Source of the DNA: Desulfobacterales bacterium | GTDB taxonomy: Bacteria > Desulfobacterota > Desulfobacteria > Desulfobacterales > RPRI01 | Direction of reading: 5' to 3' | Assembly: GCA_030689795.1 (NCBI GenBank) | Contig: JAUYEO010000128.1 | Coordinates: forward strand, 1 to 7,276 | DNA: 7,276 nucleotides | In this document: positions 1-6,108 of the stretch, in pieces | Layout of the letters: the number at the start of each line of letters is the position of its first letter | Position numbering within the stretch: the stretch's first letter is position 1 | Notes under the pieces: generated by a model | Told to the model about the DNA's origin: nothing | Databases searched by the model: none | What the model saw: only the letters and a program-made list of their open reading frames with translations | Made by a program: the position numbers and the translations under genes

Positions 1-41
1 TCGTGACCTTCGTGGTAAAAATAGTACTTTTTATGACTCCA

Positions 42-1001
42 TTAATACTTGTTTCCTGTTGCCTTAAGAAAACTGCCGACAAGCATTTTAATATCATTTA
101 CCTGGTCCGGTTTTACCCAGACAATTTCGGGATCGGAATTAAACCATGTCATCTGGCGTTTTGCAAATCTTCTCGTATCCTGTTTTAATGTCCGGACGGT
201 CTCATCCAGAGGAATCCGTCCTGCCACGTACTCGACCATGTGGCGGTATCCTATCGATTGCATGGATTTAAGGCCGGCCGGATAATTCATCTCAAGAAGC
301 CGCTTAACCTCTTCCGCAAAACCGGCTTCTATCATCAAATCGACTCGTTTTTCAATCCGTTTATATAAATCTTCCCTGTCGGTTGTAAAACCTATCTTCA
401 AAACATTAAATCTGTTTCCGGAAAACCTGTGTTTTTTATGATGCTCCGAAATGGTCATGCCTGTAGTTTCATAAACTTCCAAAGCTCTTATGATCCTGAA
501 GGTGTCGTTCGGATGAATCTTATCCGCCGCCTCACGGTCGGATATTAAAAGGCGTTTATATAAAGATTCTGTTCCATCCGTTTCCGCTTCCTTTTTCAGC
601 CGGTTTCTTGTTTCGGCGAACGATGTTCCGGGAGAAAAGAGTCCATGAACAAGAGCCTTGATATATAAGCCGGTTCCGCCCACCAGAAATGGAATAATGC
701 TCCGTTCCCGGCTGCTTTCTATTTTTTCAGCCGCCATCGATGCGAATCCGGCTGCGCTGAATTCTTCATCCGGCTCGATAATGTCGATCATATGGTGACG
801 GATACGCGCTCTTTCTTCAGGTGTCGGCTTTGCGGTGCCTACATCCATGTATTTATATATCTGCATGGAATCGGCGCTTATTATTTCACCGCCGAAAGCC
901 TCTGCCGCTTCGATTCCTGCCGAAGTTTTTCCTATGCCTGTCGGTCCGCAGATTACAATTATGGTCGGTTTCTGGTTTCTGGTTTCTGGTTTCTGGTTCA
1001 C
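42..1001 (-). CDS. miaA: tRNA dimethylallyltransferase MiaA
   Basis: MiaA transfers a dimethylallyl group from dimethylallyl diphosphate to N6 of A37 in tRNAs reading UNN codons (i6A, precursor of ms2i6A); it is cytosolic and supports decoding fidelity. Numbering from the GTG at 1001 (319 aa, normal family length), the protein shows the P-loop GPTGIGKT (19-26), the DSMQIY and DVGTAKP motifs (44-49 and 53-59), the VGGTGLY motif (107-113), an IGY motif near 250 and the C-terminal RRFAKRQMTWF (277-287). The start at 1001 is preferred because AGGAGG (1010-1015) lies 8 nt upstream. A second in-frame GTG at 1010 has its own AGGAGG 6 nt upstream and would add three residues. The first dozen residues (NQKPETRNQKP) are encoded by a 7-bp tandem repeat and are not family sequence. 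It follows hrpA after a short gap and is probably co-transcribed. The identity is secure; only the exact start is uncertain. Confidence 0.97.
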   Translation of the reverse strand: MNQKPETRNQKPTIIVICGPTGIGKTSAGIEAAEAFGGEIISADSMQIYKYMDVGTAKPTPEERARIRHHMIDIIEPDEEFSAAGFASMAAEKIESSRERSIIPFLVGGTGLYIKALVHGLFSPGTSFAETRNRLKKEAETDGTESLYKRLLISDREAADKIHPNDTFRIIRALEVYETTGMTISEHHKKHRFSGNRFNVLKIGFTTDREDLYKRIEKRVDLMIEAGFAEEVKRLLEMNYPAGLKSMQSIGYRHMVEYVAGRIPLDETVRTLKQDTRRFAKRQMTWFNSDPEIVWVKPDQVNDIKMLVGSFLKATGNKY

Positions 1002-1022
1002 GCCTCTCACCTCCTGCCTCCT
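1002..1022 (-). promoter_or_regulatory. miaA ribosome-binding sites built from the heptad repeat
   Basis: Two AGGAGG cores occur on the minus strand at 1010-1015 and 1017-1022, because adjacent GGCAGGA-type units join into AGGAGG. The first is 8 nt from the GTG at 1001 and the second 6 nt from the GTG at 1010, so each possible start has a near-ideal site. The two starts are in the same frame. The GTG at 1010 overlaps the end of the first core. Confidence 0.75.
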
Positions 1023-1045
1023 GCCTCCTGTCTTCTGACTCCTGA

Positions 1046-1070
1046 CCCCTGATCCCTGATCCCCGACCCC
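1046..1070 (-). other. canonical G-quadruplex motif in the hrpA-miaA intergenic mRNA
   Basis: On the minus strand the first heptad units give four G-runs, of 4, 4, 3 and 4 guanines, separated by loops TC, ATCA and ATCA. This meets the standard G3+N1-7 definition in 25 nt. It lies on the coding strand, so it would also be in the transcript, just after the hrpA stop and about 45 nt upstream of the miaA start. Formation in the cell is inferred, not shown. Confidence 0.6.
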
Positions 1071-1076
1071 TGATCT

Positions 1077-4000
1077 TTATACCATTCTTTCGATCTCTTT
1101 GAACTTTTTATCGAGCCTTTTTGCGGATATCGGAACCGGAGTTTTCAGCTCCTGTGCAAAAAGCGAGACCTTGTATTCTTCGATGAGCCAGAAGTATTCT
1201 TCGAGAGCTTTTTTCTTATCTTCGGAGACAAGTGGAGTCAGGCTTTTTAAAAGCTTATCCAGATAAGCGGTATGTATTTCAAGCTCCCTTGATCTGGCTT
1301 TTTCTTTTTCAGTATCTATTATTCCCCTCTGCGCCCTTACTGATACGGCCTGAAGGTATCTTGGAATATGTAAAAGGCGGTCCGGTTCATATAATTGCAT
1401 GAAATTACCGGGCATCAACCGGGTCGTTTCATTTTCAAGCTTTATCAGAAGATCAGAGGCTTCCTTGTTCCGGGAGGCCTTTGTTTTCAACTCCTGCAGA
1501 TTTATCATCGTTTCATGAAACGCTTTTAAAACGGGCGCAATAATTTTAATTTTTTCCAGCCCGTGCGAAAATATATTACGGAGCACATATCGGGCGTGTG
1601 AGTCGAATGTCTCTCTGATTCGTATCACGACATCAAAAAGGTCATTTATCACGCTTTTAAAAAGCATCCTGTCGAAGTTTCTTATGCCTCCTAAAAAGCC
1701 TGTATGTTCATGGAGATCTCCGGGCAGCGCGAGCTGTTTTTTCGCATGCTTCAGCTCCTTCTCAAAAACTGTCATAAAGAGCGCAACAGTTCCTTCCGCG
1801 TGTGATTTCTGAGCCTCTTTTTCGGATTCAAAAATCCGCAGATTTACGCACCCGTCATCTTTTTGAAGCCCGGGGAAATATATCCGGCCGGGTTCTTCAT
1901 TTACCTTTATTATTACACTTTCCGGAATATCGGCAAAATTCCATCCGGTAATGCCGGTTATCTCATGCTTTTTTCTCGCTTTTTCAAGGAAGCCGTTCTC
2001 TGCCTTTGCAGAAAAGTCTTTTGTCAAAATCATTTTATCCCTGCCTGAGAAAATCTCTTCCCCTTTTGAACCGGTAATCGAGATGCGCATTTTGAGGTGC
2101 TCGGGGAGCGTTTCGTCAGACCATGCGCTTGCAGGAATATCGACTCCGAAGTTTTTATAGATGAATCCTGAAAGAGCTGTTTTAAGAGATGTTTTTCCCT
2201 GCGGCATTTTTGCCATGACGGCATCAACAGTCCGTGAAGCGGGAAGCAGCCTCTTCCTGTATTCCTTGGGAAGTCCTTTTATAAGAGCCGTTATTTTTTC
2301 CTTCAGCAATCCAGGCACAAGCCAGTCGGTTGTTTCGGGCGGAACTGACCTTGCATATGAAGATGGAATCTTAACCGTTACGCCGTCTTCAGGCTTTCCG
2401 GGATCAAAGCTGTACAGACATTGAAAAGGTTTATCGCCGAGCTTGAGATTATCCGGATAAAGTGCGATTTCTTCTTCATCCGGATTATAACGCAGAAAAT
2501 CCTCTTTTGTCATGCGCAGAAACCGGTCGCCGCCCATCTCCTTGATGTATTTGCCAAGGGTTCTGATATCGTAAATACCGGGAAGTTTTTCCCTGTAAAA
2601 CCCGGCCGGAACATCGTCGTCCACAAGAATATCCCTTCTTCTTACCCTGTTTTCAATGTCGGTTATCTCTTCCTTTAATTTTCTATTATGCTCCATGAAC
2701 GGTAAAAGTATTTTAACATCTTCTTTTACAAGAGCATCCCTTATGAATATATCCGACGCTTCCGCAGGGTTTATCTTTCCGAATGCTGCAGGACGCCCCT
2801 GAACAATTGTCAGCCCGAAAAGGCTCGCCTGTTCGGTAGCAACTACTTCCCCCCTGTTTTTTTCCCAGTGCGGTTCATGGTAAGAATACCTGCACAGATC
2901 TTTTCCTATTTCTTCTATCCAGGAACTTTCTATGTTTGCTGCGGTCCTTGCAAAGAGCTTTGATGTTTCAATCATTTCGGCTGCTACAATCCATGTTCCG
3001 GGATTTTTGAACAGTCCCGATCCGGGAAAGATCATAACCGATTTTTCCTTTGTCGCCGAAAAGATATTCTTTTCCTTTTTTACCGCGATATTGGAAAGAA
3101 AACCGCTTAAGACCGATTTATGAATTGCCGTATATAAAGAGCTGTATATGCCGGGTTTGTTTTCTCCGCTTTCCGCTGTTTCCGTCTCCGTTTTAAGACT
3201 TTTCACACCGTTTTCTTCCAGTATATCCTTAATCTGCAAGTATATGTCACGCCATTCCTTCATTCTCCTGAAAGAAAGATAATTTGCTCTGCAGAATTTT
3301 TTGATGCCCGCGGTGATTTTTACACCTTTTAAAGCCTCATTGAATCTGTTCCATATATTAAGAAGGGTTACAAAATCAGATTGGGTATCCGCAAAGAGCC
3401 GGTGCGCCCGGTTGGCCTCGTCTATTTTATCGGCGGGCCTCTCTCTCGGGTCCTGACAGCTTAAAGCGGCAGCGATTACCGCCATCTCTTCAAGACATCT
3501 TCTTTTCTGCGCTTCGATCAGCATTCGTGAAAGCCTCGGATCGACGGGAAGAGAGGCTATCATTTTGCCGTTTTGAGTCAGAGAATATCCTGATTTATTA
3601 CTGTCCTCACGCTCTATGGCGCCGAGTTCCAGAAGAATCTCATATCCGTCCCTGATGCTTTTGGGCGGAGGCCCGTCAATGAAAGGGAAAGCCGATATAT
3701 CTCCTAAATTCAGGGCAATCATTCTCAGTATGACTTCGGCGAGGTTCGATCTCAGGATTTCAGGGAGCGTATAGAGAGGGCGGGATTCATAATCTTCTTT
3801 CTGATAAAGGCGTATGCAGACTCCGTTTTCGACTCTTCCGCATCTTCCCTTCCTCTGGTCGGCGCTGCTTCTTGAAATCTTAACGACGGGCAGGGCGGTT
3901 GAACGGGATCTCGAAGAGTAGTGGGATATGCGGGCAAGGCCAGTATCTATTACATATTTTATGCCCGGTATTGTGATCGATGTTTCAGCTATGTTTGTTG

Positions 4001-4880
4001 CGATTATTATCTTTCTTGCGGCAATGCGCGAAAAAACCTTTGACTGCTCCGAAGCCGGAAGCCGCGCAAAAAGCGGTATTATTTCAGCCGCCCTGAATTT
4101 TCTTCCCTCAAGGATTTCTGCTGTCTCCCGGATATCCTGCTCTGTAGGCATGAAGATGAGAATGTCTCCGGAACGGCTTTCTTTGATAATTTTATCAGCG
4201 GCGTCAGCGGCAAGATCAACGTGCGTCTTTTCATCGCTCTCCTCAAGCGCCGGATCAACCGGCATGTAACGTATATCAACCGGAAACATCCGGCCCGAAA
4301 CTTCTATCACGGGAGCATTATCAAAAGCCTTTGAAAACTTTTCAGTATCTATCGTGGCTGAAGTTATTATAAGCTTCAAGTCTTTTCTTTTTGCCAGAAG
4401 AGTTTTCAGGACGCCTAAGATAAAATCGATGTTCAGGTTTCTTTCATGCGCTTCATCAACTATTATCGTGTCGTATTCATTAAGATATGGGTCGTTATAA
4501 GCCTCGGCGAGAAGAATCCCGTCGGTCATTATCTTTATATATGAGTCTTTATGGGTTTTGTCCGTAAACCGGATTTTGTAACCGACGGATTTTCCCGTAT
4601 CTTCCCCGAGCTCTTCAGCGATGCGGGCGGCAACTGTAATGGCGGCAATTCTTCTCGGCTGGGTGCAGCCTATTTTCCCGTTTATCCCTCTTCCTGCCGC
4701 AAGGCAGAACTTCGGTATCTGTGTGGTTTTACCCGAGCCGGTCTCACCCGAAATTATTACAATCTGGTTTTTTGAAATGGACTCTATTATTTCATCTTTT
4801 TTGGCCGTTATGGGGAGAGCCGGATCAAAATGAGGTTTTGGAATATTCTTTTTTCTTAATAACAAATTGTGTCGTTTCAT
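1077..4880 (-). CDS. hrpA: DEAH-box ATP-dependent RNA helicase HrpA
   Basis: HrpA is a 3'-5' RNA helicase of the DEAH/RHA family, linked in E. coli to mRNA processing and to rescue of stalled or collided ribosomes. The 1267-aa product is near the usual length (about 1300). It shows Walker A GETGSGKTT (45-53), motif Ia TQPRR (73-77), DEAH (142-145), SAT (174-176), motif V NIAETSIT (296-303) and motif VI QRKGRCGR (342-349). A winged-helix/HA2 region follows (about 365-490), then an OB-fold region (about 580-665) and a long C-terminus opening with HWEKNRGEVVATEQ, typical of the DUF3418 part of HrpA. The start is the ATG at 4880. The frame is open for about 100 bp further upstream but has no ATG, GTG or TTG there. 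No Shine-Dalgarno sequence precedes it, and the ATG overlaps the stop of a 51-codon ORF as ATGA. The stop is 2 nt from the heptad array leading into miaA. Confidence 0.97.
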   Translation of the reverse strand: MKRHNLLLRKKNIPKPHFDPALPITAKKDEIIESISKNQIVIISGETGSGKTTQIPKFCLAAGRGINGKIGCTQPRRIAAITVAARIAEELGEDTGKSVGYKIRFTDKTHKDSYIKIMTDGILLAEAYNDPYLNEYDTIIVDEAHERNLNIDFILGVLKTLLAKRKDLKLIITSATIDTEKFSKAFDNAPVIEVSGRMFPVDIRYMPVDPALEESDEKTHVDLAADAADKIIKESRSGDILIFMPTEQDIRETAEILEGRKFRAAEIIPLFARLPASEQSKVFSRIAARKIIIATNIAETSITIPGIKYVIDTGLARISHYSSRSRSTALPVVKISRSSADQRKGRCGRVENGVCIRLYQKEDYESRPLYTLPEILRSNLAEVILRMIALNLGDISAFPFIDGPPPKSIRDGYEILLELGAIEREDSNKSGYSLTQNGKMIASLPVDPRLSRMLIEAQKRRCLEEMAVIAAALSCQDPRERPADKIDEANRAHRLFADTQSDFVTLLNIWNRFNEALKGVKITAGIKKFCRANYLSFRRMKEWRDIYLQIKDILEENGVKSLKTETETAESGENKPGIYSSLYTAIHKSVLSGFLSNIAVKKEKNIFSATKEKSVMIFPGSGLFKNPGTWIVAAEMIETSKLFARTAANIESSWIEEIGKDLCRYSYHEPHWEKNRGEVVATEQASLFGLTIVQGRPAAFGKINPAEASDIFIRDALVKEDVKILLPFMEHNRKLKEEITDIENRVRRRDILVDDDVPAGFYREKLPGIYDIRTLGKYIKEMGGDRFLRMTKEDFLRYNPDEEEIALYPDNLKLGDKPFQCLYSFDPGKPEDGVTVKIPSSYARSVPPETTDWLVPGLLKEKITALIKGLPKEYRKRLLPASRTVDAVMAKMPQGKTSLKTALSGFIYKNFGVDIPASAWSDETLPEHLKMRISITGSKGEEIFSGRDKMILTKDFSAKAENGFLEKARKKHEITGITGWNFADIPESVIIKVNEEPGRIYFPGLQKDDGCVNLRIFESEKEAQKSHAEGTVALFMTVFEKELKHAKKQLALPGDLHEHTGFLGGIRNFDRMLFKSVINDLFDVVIRIRETFDSHARYVLRNIFSHGLEKIKIIAPVLKAFHETMINLQELKTKASRNKEASDLLIKLENETTRLMPGNFMQLYEPDRLLHIPRYLQAVSVRAQRGIIDTEKEKARSRELEIHTAYLDKLLKSLTPLVSEDKKKALEEYFWLIEEYKVSLFAQELKTPVPISAKRLDKKFKEIERMV

Positions 4881-5032
4881 ATAGTTAGATATTCGGTTTC
4901 CGGTTGCCGCAGGCCGGACTTCCGGTTCCTGACTGCTTTCGTATAAACAGCCGTTTCCGGTGAAATAGTTGCAATAAAAAAGGGCCGGTCATGGGCCCAT
5001 TTATCAAGATTCTTCAATTTATATAAATGCAT
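4877..5032 (-). CDS. candidate 51-aa small ORF overlapping the hrpA start
   Basis: An ATG at 5032 opens 51 codons that stop with TGA at 4877-4879, overlapping the hrpA ATG by 4 nt (ATGA), an arrangement typical of translational coupling. The product begins MHLYKLKNLDKWAHDRPFFI and ends in a stretch encoded by the degenerate heptads. I do not recognise it. For it: the ATGA overlap, and hrpA having no Shine-Dalgarno of its own. Against it: no ribosome-binding site before this ATG, a hairpin with T6 inside it, repeat-derived C-terminal codons, and a start that would lie upstream of the transcription start from the predicted promoter at 5020-5048. A TTG at 5017 in the same frame is a possible later start. 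It may be a leader peptide, a gene remnant or chance. Confidence 0.22.
   Translation of the reverse strand: MHLYKLKNLDKWAHDRPFFIATISPETAVYTKAVRNRKSGLRQPETEYLTI
4892..4961 (-). repeat. degenerate heptad repeats upstream of hrpA
   Basis: On the minus strand 4892-4933 reads as six 7-bp units: GTCAGGA, ACCGGAA, GTCCGGC, CTGCGGC, AACCGGA and AACCGAA. The word ACCGGAA occurs three times (4955-4961, 4920-4926, 4898-4904); the first two copies are exactly 35 bp (5 x 7) apart. This looks like a more decayed version of the array before miaA, sharing the GTCAGGA unit. The units are less regular than in the miaA array, so confidence is lower. Confidence 0.5.
4976..4998 (-). terminator. hairpin plus T6, candidate intrinsic terminator or attenuator
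   Basis: The minus-strand RNA would form GGGCC (4994-4998), a 7-nt loop, GGCCC (4982-4986), then six U (4976-4981). It lies 108 bp beyond the methyltransferase stop, so it could end the RM operon transcript. It also lies about 15-37 nt after the predicted start of transcription from the hrpA promoter at 5020-5048, so it could instead act as a leader attenuator for hrpA-miaA. The stem is only 5 bp, so strength is uncertain. The upstream arm is part of a perfect 10-bp palindrome, ATGGGCCCAT (4991-5000). Confidence 0.55.
5017..5029. repeat. left copy of 13-bp direct repeat flanking the RM genes
   Basis: ATTTATATAAATG occurs here and again at 7098-7110 in the same orientation. The first 12 bases are a perfect palindrome. 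This copy overlaps the -10 of the predicted hrpA promoter. The two copies enclose the RM operon. AT-rich words like TTTATATAAA also occur in miaA (near 361 and 552), so chance is possible. Confidence 0.4.
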
Positions 5033-5048
5033 AATGGATAGGTGTCAA
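5020..5048 (-). promoter_or_regulatory. sigma70-like promoter for hrpA-miaA
   Basis: On the minus strand a perfect -35 TTGACA (5043-5048) is followed by a 17-bp spacer (5026-5042) and TATATA (5020-5025), 4 of 6 to the -10 consensus. TATAAA two bases further on is 5 of 6 but with 19-bp spacing. Transcription would begin near 5013, giving hrpA a leader of about 130 nt that contains the hairpin with T6 and the degenerate heptads. It would give the core genes a promoter independent of the RM operon upstream. Confidence 0.55.
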
Positions 5049-5105
5049 ACCCTCACAATAATAGAATTTATGATCGGCAGTGTAAAAAAGAGATATTCCA
5101 CAAGA

Positions 5106-6107
5106 TCAGCGGGGCGGTTTACCGCGTCCGCTGGAGCGCTTTGCCGGGGCTTCCTTCTTTTTACCTTCTGTCTTATATTCAGCGGTTTGCTCATGTACTG
5201 CGGTGTAGCGATCCATCCACGATAGGTCTTTTCCTATCACAAGTTCTTGCATTGTTGCGTGATGGGTGTTTGTCATCGGAATAAGACGCATCTGAAAACC
5301 GTGATTTCTTGCCATAGCTTTGACCTCGTCCGCATTATCGTAGGTCATTAGAAAATCGCCTTTGACAGACCCGCAGAGCTTAAATAGCCGCTCATGGTCA
5401 AGCTTGAAATGCCGATAAAGTCTTTTGCCTGCTCTCTTTCCTCCGGCCGTATAAGGGGGATCAATAAAGAACACTACATCCTTTCGCTGGGAGTATTCCT
5501 GAATGACCTCCAGTCCGTCTTCCCTGCAAAACAAAATTCTGTCAGCAATGAGTCTCAGGTTGGAAAATCTCCTGGAAAGAGTTACAGGGTACCATCGGGA
5601 TCGAATGCCTTTACCGTTTTCCCCGTACTTCAGAAAGCCCGATCCTTCTGCCAATATTCCTCCGTGAAATGTTCTGTTCTTCAGGATGGTCTGAAATGCT
5701 TTCTCTCTCACATCCACGCCTGTTCTTGATATTTCATCTATTACCGATTCCTTTGTCAGCTCAAAGGAGAGAATCTTTTTTGCAATCCATTCCGCGTGTC
5801 CATCGACTACAGATTGCCATACGGCTGCTATATCCTCATCAATTTCAGCCATTATGACTCGTGAGACGAATTTCTCAAACAAAGCTGTAAGGCTGATAAT
5901 GCCTCCCCCGGCAAACGGTTCGATCAATATTTCAGGTTTAGGATATTGGTTTTTTATCCAGTCTCTGAATGTAGGCACGAACCATGTTTTCCCTCCCGGG
6001 TAACGAAAGGGACTTCTTTGAGGAACAGAAGCGACATTAACCGGTTTGGGGGATACCACACCCTCACATAAGTCCGGGAACAGTGATTTTTGTCCGGGAG
6101 CTTTCAT
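5106..6107 (-). CDS. D12-class (Dam-family) DNA adenine-N6 methyltransferase of a type II RM system
   Basis: This is the modification enzyme of the RM pair, expected to move a methyl group from S-adenosylmethionine to N6 of adenine in the target site. Numbering from the ATG at 6107 (333 aa): motif X PFRYPGGK (33-40), motif I EPFAGGG (63-69), AEID (87-90), a Dam-like NRTFHGG (144-150) and catalytic motif IV DPPY (216-219). The X-I-IV order is that of alpha-group D12 enzymes. The last 25 or so residues are lysine/arginine-rich and low in complexity, beyond the usual domain end. The ATG at 6107 is preferred: it lies one base after the endonuclease stop (TAA-A-ATG), suggesting coupled translation. 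A TTG at 6125 in frame would add six residues but has no ribosome-binding site. Family assignment is firm. Adenine specificity is inferred from the family, and the target sequence is unknown. Confidence 0.92.
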   Translation of the reverse strand: MKAPGQKSLFPDLCEGVVSPKPVNVASVPQRSPFRYPGGKTWFVPTFRDWIKNQYPKPEILIEPFAGGGIISLTALFEKFVSRVIMAEIDEDIAAVWQSVVDGHAEWIAKKILSFELTKESVIDEISRTGVDVREKAFQTILKNRTFHGGILAEGSGFLKYGENGKGIRSRWYPVTLSRRFSNLRLIADRILFCREDGLEVIQEYSQRKDVVFFIDPPYTAGGKRAGKRLYRHFKLDHERLFKLCGSVKGDFLMTYDNADEVKAMARNHGFQMRLIPMTNTHHATMQELVIGKDLSWMDRYTAVHEQTAEYKTEGKKKEAPAKRSSGRGKPPR

Positions 6108-6108
6108 T

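Larger units (their letters stand above)
970..1074 (-). repeat. 15-unit heptanucleotide tandem array spanning the hrpA-miaA gap and the miaA 5' end
   Basis: Read on the minus strand, fifteen consecutive 7-bp units follow one another with no phase slip, beginning 2 nt after the hrpA stop. They start ATCAGGG, GTCGGGG, ATCAGGG, ATCAGGG, GTCAGGA and GTCAGAA, pass through GACAGGA and two GGCAGGA units, then GGTGAGA and GGCGTGA, and end in four identical ACCAGAA units. The approximate consensus is NNCAGRR. The GGCAGGA units create the AGGAGG ribosome-binding sites, the next two units contain the two possible GTG starts, and the ACCAGAA units are translated within miaA. That the same kind of repeat is dispersed in Desulfobacterota genomes is recollection, not something shown here. 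Confidence 0.93.

Noticed and set aside
14..33. AT-only inverted repeat after miaA (TAAAAA / TTTTTA) as a terminator
   Set aside because: The stem has no GC pairs and no stable core, so I do not call it an intrinsic terminator.
792..1052. Three overlapping plus-strand ORFs across the 5' part of miaA and the heptad array
   Set aside because: They are antisense to miaA, and their open frames, with products rich in SCLLP-like repeats, result from the 7-bp array reading without stops on the opposite strand.
3928..4269. 113-aa plus-strand ORF antisense to hrpA
   Set aside because: It lies within the conserved helicase domain of hrpA on the other strand, and its composition is that of a shadow frame with no recognisable motif.
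4881..4990. Upstream extension of the hrpA reading frame
   Set aside because: The frame is open back to a TGA near 4990 but contains no ATG, GTG or TTG, and its codons come from the repeat tract and hairpin.
5394..5729. 111-aa plus-strand ORF antisense to the methyltransferase
   Set aside because: It covers the conserved motif region of the methyltransferase and shows no family features.
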